Assembly (NCBI GenBank): GCA_023014485.1
Contig: JAJOZX010002572.1
Location: 586,483-650,482 of the forward strand
DNA length: 64,000 nt
From: Bathynomus jamesi
Lineage: Eukaryota; Arthropoda; Malacostraca; Isopoda; Cirolanidae
Direction: 5' to 3'
Below, in pieces: positions 54,991 to 63,765 of this stretch. The notes under the pieces were generated by a model. That model was not told the origin of the DNA and did no database searches. It saw only the letters and a program-made list of their open reading frames with translations. Every line of letters starts with the position of its first letter. The stretch's first letter is position 1. The position numbers and the translations under genes are program-made.

Positions 54991-55777
54991 CTTCAGGGAA
55001 ATGTTTTCCGGGTTGGGACGGAAGAGAGCCCGAATGTATATTTCACTGATTTTCACAAGTTTCCAAAAAGAAAGCATAAAAATAAAAGTGGCTGCGTATT
55101 CGAAATGGATAAATCAAAACGAATCAAAAAAATTACATCACTCACATTTGCCCCCTCTCATTCTTTAAAGATGGTGTATTCGTAGGGCATATGGGTTCAA
55201 ACACAATAATTCAAAGTCATTCTAAGAGCAGCTTGTAACAGTTCGAAACAGGTTGAAAGGGGGTAATGACATTGTTTTTGCTGTGGTATTAAAGAGCTCA
55301 AGCTCCGTTTCTCTCCCGATACGAAATCTTCAGTTTTAATGTTTTAAAAATATTTCTGCTTCTGCTTAGTTGATTTCATGCGGGAATCAACTAAGCAGAA
55401 GCAGAAATATTTTCAAAACATTGAAACTGAACATTTCGTATCGTGAGAGAAACGGAGCTTGAGCTCTTTAATACCACAGCAAAAACAATGTCATTACCCC
55501 CTTTCAACCTGTTTCGAACTGTTACAAGCTGCTCTTAGAATGACTTTGAATTATTGTGTTTGAACCCATATGCCCTACGAATACACCATCTTTAAAGAAT
55601 GAGAGGGGGCAAATGTGAGTGATGTAATTTTTTTGATTCGTTTTGATTAATCCATTTCGAATACGCAGCCACTTTTATTTTTATGCTTTCTTTTTGGAAA
55701 CTTGTGAAAATCAGTGAAATATTGAAATATACATTCGGGCTCTCTTCCGTCTCAACCCGGAAAACGTTTCCCTGAAG
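54991..55777. repeat. 787-bp near-perfect hairpin (two ~385-bp arms, 9-base loop)
   Basis: The arm 54991-55375 starts CTTCAGGGAAATGTTTTCCG and reappears inverted at 55385-55777, separated only by 55376-55384. I see only scattered mismatches (for example at 55001, 55016 and a short indel near 55718). Neither arm has a long open frame or a TE protein motif. No TA or longer target duplication is obvious outside. Transcribed, it would form a long double-stranded RNA. Confidence 0.92.
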
Positions 55778-55841
55778 TGCCCCTCTCAGGGCATTGGTTT
55801 CTGCTTGTATGTAGGAGAATTACGCCCGACTTCTGATTGAT

Positions 55842-55985
55842 CGAGGTCCTTGGTGTAGTGGATAGCATATCTGACCGGCAATCGGATGATCCCGGGTTCG
55901 ATTCCCGGGTGGTACCTCATTTTTCATTTGTTCCTTCTCCCTCCTCATCTTGTGCGGAACGCTCTTCTACACAAGCGTCGTTCTT

Positions 55986-55987
<2 letters not shown>
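55842..55987 (+). mobile_element. tRNA-headed SINE (GTCGTTCTTTAC tail family)
   Basis: Head: A box TGGTGTAGTGGATAGC, anticodon stem TCTGA/TCGGA with loop CCGGCAA, perfect B box GGTTCGATTCC in a CCCGGG-stemmed T arm. Acceptor pairing is incomplete. The tail CCTCATCTTGTGCGGAAC..ACAAGCGTCGTTCTTTAC matches copies at 61204-61533 and 57423-57475. Sequence 40 bp upstream (GGGCATTGGTTTCTGC..GTAGGAGAATTACG) is also shared with the 61.3-kb copy. Confidence 0.65.
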
Positions 55988-56026
<39 letters not shown>

Positions 56027-56090
56027 CTGAACCGTCGTTCGAAACAATCTAAATGCATGTAATATATATATATATATATATATATATACT

Positions 56091-56122
<32 letters not shown>
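55988..56122. repeat. (TA)n and (CA)n tracts
   Basis: TA runs at 55988-56021 and 56063-56088 and a CA run at 56094-56121. Confidence 0.9.
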
Positions 56123-56133
<11 letters not shown>

Positions 56134-56135
56134 AA

Positions 56136-56676
56136 GACATTAAACAGCTAGAAGGGATTCAGAGAAGCTTCACAGCCAGGATCAAGGGGTGCAAAGAACT
56201 AAATTACTGAGAAAGGTTACGCGAACTAAACCTATATTCACTGGAAAGGAGAAGAGAGAGAAAGAGAGACCATTATTTACACTTGGAAAATAATGGATAC
56301 ACTTGGAAAATAATGGAGAAACTAGTCCCTAATCTTACTCTGAACCTTGTAACTCTCCAAACAACGGTGGAAAGTAGAAAAGGAAGACTGTGTCGTGCCC
56401 CAAATTAATGGCGAGAGAGGGAACATCCTAAACCCTGAACGAAAATAGCTTTGTTGTGAGAGGACCAAAACTGTTTAATCAGCTGCCCAAAGACCTAAGG
56501 AACACGAATGGTGTTGCAGTGGACATCTTCAAAAGAAGATTAGACGGCTGGCTCAGAACAATCCCCGATGAGCCGGGCGTACCTGGCTATGTGAGGTGGA
56601 GAGTACAAGAAACCAACTCACTACTTCACCAGGCCAACTCGAGAGGAGGGGCGACAAGCTTGACCTTCGTGAAATG
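56136..56676 (+). pseudogene. LINE reverse transcriptase C-terminal region (second, non-CR1-copy family)
   Basis: The plus strand reads LEGIQRSFTARIKGCKELNY, RELNLYSLERRRE, a duplicated TLGK/NNGYTWKIMEKLVPN stretch, GRLCRAPN, VRGPKLFNQLPKDLRNTNG, FKRRLDGWLRTIPDEPGVPGY and a stop at 56677. This order is typical of the region downstream of the catalytic core in non-LTR elements. Frame breaks lie near 56260 and 56410. The wording differs from the CR1 copies at 26-33 kb. Confidence 0.8.
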
Positions 56677-56808
56677 AGGAATCATCGCACGGAATATTTG
56701 AAAGGTTGAAAGGAAAGGTGTGTGTGTGTGTGTGTTGTGTGTGTGTGTATCACCAATTCACCAAAGTAACACGTGAATAATATTTATGATGAAAATCTAA
56801 TACAGGTA

Positions 56809-57381
56809 CCGGGTGTCCGAGAATTATCTGTACAAGTTTTGGCTGTTATTAAAAGTCAACCATGAAGTGTAGAAATTCCAATGTTGTCCCATTTTACATA
56901 GAATCTCTAAGTTTTTTCTGATACCAAGTTTTGACAAGTTTTTTAGAAATTCCAGTGTGTCCGAAAATTATCTGTACAATTTCATCTTTTAATAAAATTC
57001 TTGATAACACACGTAAAATTCTTAGACAAGATTATTTAGAATCTGTATTTTCAAAAGTTTCTTTTATTAAAGTAACGTTGTTACAAACATTCGATATGTG
57101 CACCATCAGTGATTCGCAAAACATCCAATCGATAATCCAAATGTTGCCATGTACGCTGCAGCATATCCACATCAATTCGCTCAATAGCAGCTGTGATTCT
57201 TGCTTTTAAATCATCAATGTCTGTCACCCGCGTACAAAAATGAAAAAAACTTGTCAAAACTTGTTATCAGAAAAAACTTAATGAGTTTCTCTGTAAAATG
57301 GGACAACACTGGAATTTCTACACTTCATGGTTGACTTTTAATAACAGCCAAAAATTGTACAGATAATTCTCGGACACCCGG
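56809..57381 (-). mobile_element. Mariner-type MITE with about 130-bp inverted ends
   Basis: Ends C(C)GGGTGTCCGAGAATTATCTG face each other and are flanked by TA (56807-56808, 57382-57383). Inverted similarity extends about 130 bp (to about 56940 and 57251). The centre encodes on the minus strand IDDLKARITAAIERIDVDML..DYRLDVLRITDGAHIE, a transposase C-terminus. The left end sequence is partly duplicated near 56955. Confidence 0.8.
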
Positions 57382-57422
57382 TACTATTTCAGAAATGAAG
57401 CCTTATATATATATATATATAT

Positions 57423-57471
57423 ATTTCAACTGCAAAGAACACGCAGTATAATTAACGTAAAGAACGACGCT

Positions 57472-57475
<4 letters not shown>
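57423..57475 (-). mobile_element. Tail fragment of the tRNA-headed SINE
   Basis: The minus strand reads ACAAGCGTCGTTCTTTACG then TTAATTATACTGCGTG, matching 61515-61560. Confidence 0.65.
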
Positions 57476-57505
<30 letters not shown>

Positions 57506-57519
57506 ACAGTTTTTTTGCG

Positions 57520-58405
57520 CACACCTACAGGTCGCTACAATTGGTGTAGAACAATGCGGTTTTCACCATTCGATGCGTCTTTTTATTGTGCAGTGCCCAT
57601 GCTAAAAAAAAAATTCCCTAACATAATTCCTTCTCCCCTTTTAGGGGTACAGTTCTTCCCATGCCTGTACACATTTTTTTAATTTTCATTTTAAATCATA
57701 ATTTTGGCACAAAATAAGTCAATATTTACTAAACATTTAATATCATTCGATTCACAAAAGATTTATTTATCGATTCAATTTAAAAAAAAAGTATATATTT
57801 TTAAAATTCATAAAGAACTTTTTGCAAAAAACTAAAAACAAACATGCATTTTTAAAATTCAATGGTTTTTATACAAAATATTTTGATATTTGTTATAATT
57901 TTAACATTTTTCGATTCACAAAAGATTTCTTTATCGATTCAATACAAAAAATTACATAATTAAAATGGGCAATTTAAATAAACACGAGTTTAAAGTTAAA
58001 CGAGCCACACTCGAAATTATTTACCGTGACTTTTGTGCGTTTTATTACTGTGGCTTTTGTACAAATAATTTTACGTATACACAAACAATTTGATAGGATA
58101 TTGATTTATCATTCTATTTTTTAGTTGTCATAGAAATACGTTAATTAAGTTATCTGATTAGATGCGCTTTTATAGTTGATCATTTTTAGAAAATTATTTA
58201 TTTTCCCTACTTTAAAATATTACAAAATTTCTATTAGGTATCCTAATATCATTATGCCTGTCGCTGTAAGTAAGAAAATAGCAATTATTTTCCATTTTAT
58301 GAAAATTTCGGAACCCCTAGGCCTACAAAACCAATTTTCCCCTTTTCTTTATAAAATTTTTTGATTTTCGGAAGTCTTTCGGTTATAAATTTGTACCAGT
58401 CTCTT
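57520..58405. other. AT-rich stretch with a 40-bp direct repeat
   Basis: TTCGATTCACAAAAGATTT followed by TTTATCGATTCAAT occurs at about 57748 and 57909. No coding pattern recognised. Confidence 0.5.
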
Positions 58406-58410
58406 GTTTA

Positions 58411-58412
58411 TC

Positions 58413-58447
<35 letters not shown>

Positions 58448-58935
58448 GTGTGTGTGTGTGTGTGTTCCAGCCATCAGCCACAACTCCAAAATGGAAGCAG
58501 TTACAAACATGAAACTTCACACACCTATTGATTAGGTCCCGAGGTTGTGCACGTGGGTGTTAATAAATTAAATAATTAATTTTAAAACATTAAATGACGT
58601 CATCAAGATCATTACGAAACCTATGGTAAAATTATTGAATACCCGGTTAGGTTCATTGAATGCCAGGTTAGGTCATCTGTACGCCCCTGACGATTGGTTA
58701 GGTTAAGTCGTGATATTTTCGTTGGCTTTAACGAAAATATCATGACTTAACCAAACCAATCGTCAAGGGTGTACAATTAACCTAACCGGGCATTCAATTA
58801 ACGTACCCGGGCATTCAATTAATCTAATCGGGCATTCAGTTGACCTAACCGGCCATTTAATTAACCTAATCAGGCATTCAGTTGACCTAACTGGGCATTC
58901 AGTTAACCTAACCGGGCATTCAGTTTACCTAACCG

Positions 58936-58976
<41 letters not shown>

Positions 58977-59017
58977 CGTTCAACATCCACCCCGGCAACG
59001 CCGGGTCGCTCCGCTAG
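58411..59017 (+). mobile_element. Helitron-like non-autonomous element
   Basis: Begins TCTATAATAATAATAATAAT after an A, with the early phrase CCAGCCATCAGCCACAACTCC that I recall from animal Helitrons. It ends with the stem-loop CCCGGCAACGCCGGG, then TCGCTCCG, CTAG and a T (59018). This is insertion between A and T with a 3' hairpin and CTRR end, as for Helitrons. No Rep/helicase. Inside are a 97-bp palindrome and about eight 21-bp repeats, then (TA)n. Confidence 0.75.
58672..58940. repeat. Palindrome and 21-bp tandem repeats inside the Helitron
   Basis: CTGACGATTGGTTAGGTTAAG..TTTTCG pairs with its inverse (58672-58768) around a short loop. It is followed by about eight copies of GGGCATTCAGTTAACCTAACC with variants (58775-58940). 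The same palindrome core is in the foldback at 37684-38357. Confidence 0.8.
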
Positions 59018-59023
59018 TAACCA

Positions 59024-59057
59024 CTATTTCGTGTTTTATTTTCCTTCGTGGTTCTTA
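59024..59057 (+). mobile_element. Short Penelope-like 3' scrap
   Basis: ACTATTTCGTGTTTTATTTTCCTTCGTGGTTCTTATCAT matches the phrase at 59644-59681. It directly follows the Helitron end, so the Helitron probably sits in this older repeat. Confidence 0.4.
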
Positions 59058-59068
59058 TCATACATATA

Positions 59069-59323
59069 CAGGGTGTTCAAAAATTACCTGTAAACTTGTG
59101 TTCTAAAATTACTTACTAAACTTTATATGAACGCAATATTTTAACAAAAATTATTCGATATTTAACAATTTTATTTCAAATAGAGCAACGATAAGAAAAA
59201 CAACAATAATTGTTTATTTTAGATGTTTAAAGTGTCTTCCTTCAGCTTGAACAAATTGTTCACAACGTCCTACTACTGATCGACAGACATATAACTTTAC
59301 TAGGTAATTTTAGAACACCCTCT
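59069..59323 (-). mobile_element. Small mariner derivative
   Basis: Ends CAGGGTGTTCAAAAATTACC (left) and inverse ..GGTAATTTTAGAACACCCTC (right), TA at left. The interior keeps on the minus strand CEQFVQAEGRHFKHLK with a stop, the C-terminus of a transposase. Confidence 0.65.
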
Positions 59324-59384
59324 ATATATATATATAATATACACACACACACACCTTGGTTTAACCTTAGTTAATAGGAGGAGA

Positions 59385-59580
59385 TTGAAGACACCAATTG
59401 ACCAGTTCACGAATTGCTTTGTCTGTAGGTCTTGGTCTGTGAAGTCTTTTATCGATTTTTTTCTCGAATTTCTTTGCACTTCTTCCCTTGTACATCCATT
59501 ATCATCTAGGGCCTCTAGAAAATAAAATAGAAATATAATTATTTCAGCAAAATAGGTAGGAACTTTTGGACCACCCTGTA
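59385..59580 (-). mobile_element. Mariner-type relic
   Basis: The right end reads TTTTGGACCACCCTGTA, a mariner-type end. The minus strand frame reads LEALDDNGCTREEVQRNSRKKSIKDF, unidentified. The left end is missing. Confidence 0.35.
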
Positions 59581-59593
59581 TAGTCTGTCTTGT

Positions 59594-59885
59594 TATTAAT
59601 TTCAGTGTTCCTGAGGATGTCATAAGACAAAAGCGCTTGAGCACTATTTTGTGTTTTAATTTTTCTTCGTGGTTATTTTCATCTAAATGTTATTCACGTG
59701 TCACTTTCGTAAAGTGATTCCAAGGCCCTTCGTGTACTCAGTAGTACACCTCATAAGGGAATGAATGTTTCCCTGACGAGGTGTACTGCTGAATACACGA
59801 AATGCATTGGAATAATTTTTCTTTTTCCTTGTGGGTTTGCATTATTCATTCATTTTACGTGTTTAAGTATGAAATTCATCCCATA
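59594..59885 (+). mobile_element. Penelope-like terminal sequences
   Basis: GTTCCTGAGGATGTCATAAGAC and TTGAGCACTATTTTGTGTTTT (59604-59660) form one 3'-type block. At 59697-59860 CCTGACGAGGTGTACTGCTGAATACACGAAA appears with an inverted partial copy immediately before it. The latter matches the tail at 43605-43690. Confidence 0.55.
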
Positions 59886-59892
59886 TATACTG

Positions 59893-59944
<52 letters not shown>
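59893..59944. repeat. (CA)n microsatellite
   Basis: CA run of about 26 units ending exactly at a mariner terminus. Confidence 0.95.
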
Positions 59945-59948
<4 letters not shown>

Positions 59949-61155
59949 GTGTCCCATAAGTCCGGCATCATAGGAAAAATTCATATTTTTCTATTTCTAC
60001 AAACCATAATTCATATTTTTCTCTTTCTACAAGCCATAATGTCTGTGAGCAAGGAAGAACGAATCCAGATAATTCTACTCATAGGAAATCGGAGTCAAAG
60101 AGAGGCCGCTGCTGAATTTAACAGACTGCATCCAGACCGCGAGCCAATAACACAGAGTTGTGTTAGCAGACTTGTTGCAAAGTTTAAGGAAACAGGATCC
60201 ATAGAAGATAAACCACGCAGTGGACCTTGAAGGAGGTCCACTGACGATGATACAGCGACTGCTATCCTGGCTCATTTTAACAGAAGTCCCAATAAGTCTC
60301 TTCGGCGATTGCCCGCCGAGACAGGAGTGTCGAAAAGTAGCATCCATCGCATTCTTCAGGCTCACAAATGGCATCCATATAAACTTCAGATCCTACAGAA
60401 ATTAAACGAAGATGATCCCGACCGGCGGATGGAATTTTGTGAATGGGCTACGGAACAATATGCTCGGGATGCCAATTTCCCGTCCACCATTCTGTTCAGT
60501 GACGAGGCTGTTTTTTATGGAAATGGTGAGGTAAATCGACAGAACACCCGCTACTGGTCTCAAAACAACCCTCACTGTATACCTCTTCAAAGGAACAAGG
60601 TGCATCTTGGGTGATGGTATGGTGTGGCATTTGGAAGGATCGCATCATAGGCCCCCTCTTTTTCGATGAACTTGTCACTGGAGGCACCTACCTACATATG
60701 CTCAAGGAAGAAGCATTTCCCAGTGTCTTGAACGAAGAAGGAAATTTCCCAACATGGTTCCAGCAAGACGGCGCTCCTGCACATTACAGCACCCAAGTAA
60801 GGGAATACCTGTACCAACAATTCCCTGGTCATTGGATAGGACGTCGAGGGCCTGTGGAATGGCCAGCTAGAAGCCCGGATCTCACGCCACTAGATTTTTA
60901 TCCCTGCGGCCACTTGAAAGCGCTGGTATACGCAGATAAAATTAGGAGTGTTGAACATTTGCGGCAGCGCATTATTGGGGCATGTAACACCATTACTCCT
61001 GACATCATTCACCGTGTGTTTGCTGACTGGGTATCACGTCTGAATTTGTGTATTGAAAACAATGGTGGACATATTGAGCACGTTCTGTAAATAAAAGCTT
61101 TTGTTTTGCTTTTTTTATTATTTTTCCTATGATGCCGGACTTATGGGACACCCTG
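59945..61155 (+). mobile_element. Mariner-like element (DD41D), nearly full length
   Basis: Perfect ends CAGGGTGTCCCATAAGTCCG, 1211 bp, TA at the right and a CA run at the left. It carries a whole transposase gene with two lesions. The shorter copy at 17200-17999 derives from the same family. Confidence 0.92.
60039..61090 (+). pseudogene. DD41D mariner-like transposase, one stop and one frameshift
   Basis: Starts MSVSKEERIQIILLIGNRSQ, a helix-turn-helix with SCVSRLVAKFKETGSIEDKPRSG linker. A TGA near 60228 probably replaces an Arg CGA. The second helix-turn-helix (SLRRLPAETGVSKSSIHRILQAHK) and the first Asp in ILFSDEAVFYGNG (about 60495) follow. A 1-base loss near 60578 is shown by the copy at 17200, which keeps the base. 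Then come VMVWCGIWKDRIIGPLFF, the second Asp in FQQDGAPAHY (about 60765) and the third in SPDLTPLDFYP (about 60890), 41 residues apart, and a NNGGHIEHVL end. About 350 residues. All three acidic residues are kept. Confidence 0.92.
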
Positions 61156-61203
61156 TATATATATTAATATATATATTATATATATATATATTATATATAT
61201 ATA

Positions 61204-61566
61204 TCGTAAAGAACGACGCTTGTATAGGAGAATATTCCGCGCAAGATGAGGAGAGAGAACGAAACAAATTATACTGCGTGTTTGCAGTTAAAATGTATAT
61301 AATGTACGGCATGTGAGGGTGCCCCCTTGGGGCATTGGTTTCTACGCGTATGTAGGAGAATTACGGCATTTGATCGAGTGAGGCCCATGGTGTAATGGTT
61401 ATCATATCTGACCGGCAATCGGAAGATCCCGGGTTCGATTCCCGGGTGGTTACCTCATTTTTTTAATTTGTTTCGTTCTCTCTCCTCATCTTGCGCGGAA
61501 TATTCTCCTCTCCTATACAAGCGTCGTTCTTTACGTTAATTATACTGCGTGTTTGCAGTTAAAATG

Positions 61567-61571
<5 letters not shown>
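61204..61571 (+). mobile_element. tRNA-headed SINE with an inverted copy of its own tail in front
   Basis: The head at 61383-61456 has A box TGGTGTAATGGTTATC, anticodon arm TCTGA-CCGGCAA-TCGGA and B box GGTTCGATTCC. The tail (61464-61533) contains TTCGTTCTCTCTCCTCATCTTG and ACAAGCGTCGTTCTTTACG. The same tail appears inverted at 61204-61269. TTAATTATACTGCGTGTTTGC after the tail is also repeated directly at 61265-61300. Acceptor-stem pairing is poor, so a functional tRNA is unlikely. Confidence 0.65.
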
Positions 61572-61594
<23 letters not shown>

Positions 61595-61597
<3 letters not shown>

Positions 61598-63052
61598 TAG
61601 AATCCGTTTATTGTAATCACCAATATTGTTATCAATCGCCTAATGTTATCAGAATTAACAGTCCCAAAGCATCGAGGTTAAATTACATTATAAAACCTCC
61701 GCTTATAGCAATCAGAGTTTCGGTTATAGTTATCAGAATCTTAAAATGACTCATAAAATCGTGTACAGACGCACTCACTCATGGCGAGGAAAAAAGTGCT
61801 GATTTTTCAACAGCTGAGATGTGGATTAAGACAGAGTGGCCAAAAATTATTGCTGAATATTCACCTGAAAACGTTTACAATGCAGACGAAACAGGACTTT
61901 ATTTTCGTGCAATGCCCGAACATACTTATTTGTTTAAACATGAAAGCTCCAAAGGATTTAAAACCTCAAAAGAACGCGTTACAATTCTTTGCTGCACTAA
62001 TATGAACGGTGAGAATCAAAAACTGTTAGTGATTGGAAAAAGTAAAAATCCTCGGTGTTTTAAGGGTGTGAAAAGTTTACCAGTGGATTATTGCTCAAGT
62101 TCAAATGCGTGGATGACAAGTGTCATTTTTAACAACTGGTTAGTTAAATGGGATACAAACCTGAAACGAAAAATTGTTTTGTTGACAGACAACTGCACAG
62201 CACATACATGTAATATGTCATTAAAAAACATTAAAATAATCTTCTTGCCTGCAAACACGACATCACTGATTCAACCATGTGACCAAGGAATCATACGGAC
62301 TCTAAAGGCTTACTACAGAAGAGAAATGCGTAGCAGAATTTTAGGAGAATTAGACGAGACTCAAGAAAAAACTGATGCAAATGATATTGCTAAAAGAATT
62401 TCCCTCCTTGATGCCCTACATCTTATAACAATGTCATGGAAACAAGTGACTGAGAGAACCATTGAAAACTGTTTCACAAAGGGTGGCTTCTTTAAGAAGG
62501 GCACGGAAACATCTCCAAATGAAGAACCCGATGCTATTGAAGAGGAAATCATGGAGAAACCCCCAGATGGTATGTCAGAAGAAGATTTTAAAAGCTGGTT
62601 GGCCATTGATGAGGAAATTCAAGTGGCAGCTACCATGACATCATCAGAAATATGCCAAGCTGTTACTGAAGCAGGCTCTGAATTGGCTGAAGAAAGGGAA
62701 GAGAATGAAGACACTAAACAAGAAGATAGTCCAGAAGACCCTCCAACAAACGCTCAGATGCGAGAAGCTCTGCAAATACTTCGTCGCGGCGTGCAACACC
62801 GATCTGCTGAATTTCAAAAGCATTATGATTATGAGCGCTTTATTAATGACTTACTGCAAACAAACCGCAGGCAAACAACACTAGATGAATTTCGACAGTA
62901 AATATTAAAGGTATGAATTTTTTAAATTGTTTTATTACTGCCTTTTAACTATTTTAACTTTTCTGTTTTAACATACACCGCTTTATGTTATCAGTCGGTT
63001 ATTATCATCAACAACTGCGTTCCAAAGTGATTATAATAAGCGGATTCTACTG
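61595..63052 (+). mobile_element. Tigger/pogo element, internally deleted
   Basis: Inverted ends CAGTAGAATCCG(C/T)TTATT(A/G)TAATCAC at 61595 and 63052. It contains one long open frame for the catalytic part of a pogo-type transposase. The DNA-binding part that should precede it is missing. Confidence 0.9.
61819..62901 (+). CDS. Tigger-type transposase catalytic domain without DNA-binding domain
   Basis: A 360-codon open frame with the DDE_1 core: first Asp in VYNADETGLYFRAMP (residue about 22), second in VLLTDNCTAH (about 124), third in TTSLIQPCDQGIIRTLKAYYRR, 30 residues after the second, typical of Tigger. A Glu-rich acidic C-terminal region follows (residues about 230-310). The codons just upstream (SADFSTAE, in the same frame) belong to the protein, so coding probably started further 5' in the full element. 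The CENP-B/HTH domains that bind the element ends are absent. Such a protein might fold but should not recognise its own ends. Confidence 0.85.
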   Translation: MWIKTEWPKIIAEYSPENVYNADETGLYFRAMPEHTYLFKHESSKGFKTSKERVTILCCTNMNGENQKLLVIGKSKNPRCFKGVKSLPVDYCSSSNAWMTSVIFNNWLVKWDTNLKRKIVLLTDNCTAHTCNMSLKNIKIIFLPANTTSLIQPCDQGIIRTLKAYYRREMRSRILGELDETQEKTDANDIAKRISLLDALHLITMSWKQVTERTIENCFTKGGFFKKGTETSPNEEPDAIEEEIMEKPPDGMSEEDFKSWLAIDEEIQVAATMTSSEICQAVTEAGSELAEEREENEDTKQEDSPEDPPTNAQMREALQILRRGVQHRSAEFQKHYDYERFINDLLQTNRRQTTLDEFRQ

Positions 63053-63107
63053 TGTGTAATAATATATATATATATATGAACTCAGAATGGTCCCCTGAGT
63101 TTTTTAT

Positions 63108-63331
63108 GATACACACAGACCGTGCATGGAACAAGGAACTCTTCTGGATAATTAAATCCACTATAGTCCGAATAAGTATGGGACCCTCTTTGCGAGTGAC
63201 CCGTTGCCCACGTCGGCTAGCATCATGAAAAAGAAAAACTATGGTATTTGTCATTTACCATTACTTATTCGGACTATAGTGGATTTAATTATGCCAGAGT
63301 TCCTTGTTCCATGCACGGTCTGTGTGTATCA

Positions 63332-63332
<1 letters not shown>
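63108..63332. mobile_element. MITE with about 75-bp inverted arms
   Basis: GATACACACAGACCGTGCATGG through TAGTCCGAATAAGTA (63108-63180) reappears inverted at 63258-63332. The spacer of about 75 bp contains GAGTGACCCGTTGCCCACG. No coding content. Confidence 0.7.
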
Positions 63333-63372
<40 letters not shown>

Positions 63373-63424
63373 TGTATATAGAGTGTATGTATATGTATAA
63401 AGTTATATATATATATAGATATTT
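63332..63424. repeat. (TA)n-rich tract
   Basis: TA runs at 63331-63369 and 63404-63417 with GTGTATATAGAG between. Confidence 0.85.
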
Positions 63425-63429
63425 TTTTT

Positions 63430-63765
63430 CACATTTTTGTTTGATGAAGTTGTTTTTGGGGAGACGAAGAACAGATTTCGCACGATTTCGGGCACAAATA
63501 TAAGCTGAGTGAGAGTCAGGAGTTGGATGGCGACAGTACCTTCTCAAAGCCTCCTCTCTGTTGGGGATAGCATTAGAATAACGAAAGTTAACCAAGCTTT
63601 TTTTTTGCGTTAGGAGTAGGATATGGAATGTACAGTACGCCTCCATGCCCGAGAGAATCACCTCCGTGATGCGCTCAGCGCACCTGGAGGGACCCCGGTC
63701 ACGAAATCAGTAATCATTTCATAGGAAATCAAAGAGGTACTGCCTAAAGGTCTCCCACTCTGTGA
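63430..63765 (-). pseudogene. Jockey-type LINE fragment between endonuclease and reverse transcriptase
   Basis: The minus strand reads VILSGMEAY (about 63655), NSRYSNAI-like, REEALRRYCRHPTPDSHSAYICARNRAKSVLRLPKNNFIKQKC (63560-63440). The same segment of the family is seen in decayed form at about 40450-40680. Several frame changes. Confidence 0.75.

Noticed and set aside
55842..55914. Functional tRNA-Ala(GGC) gene
   Set aside because: A and B boxes and anticodon arm are good, but the acceptor stem does not pair, position 33 is C, and a conserved tail and repeated copies mark it as a SINE.
61383..61456. Functional tRNA gene at the second tRNA-like site
   Set aside because: Same acceptor-stem problem and same tail family as the 55.8-kb copy.
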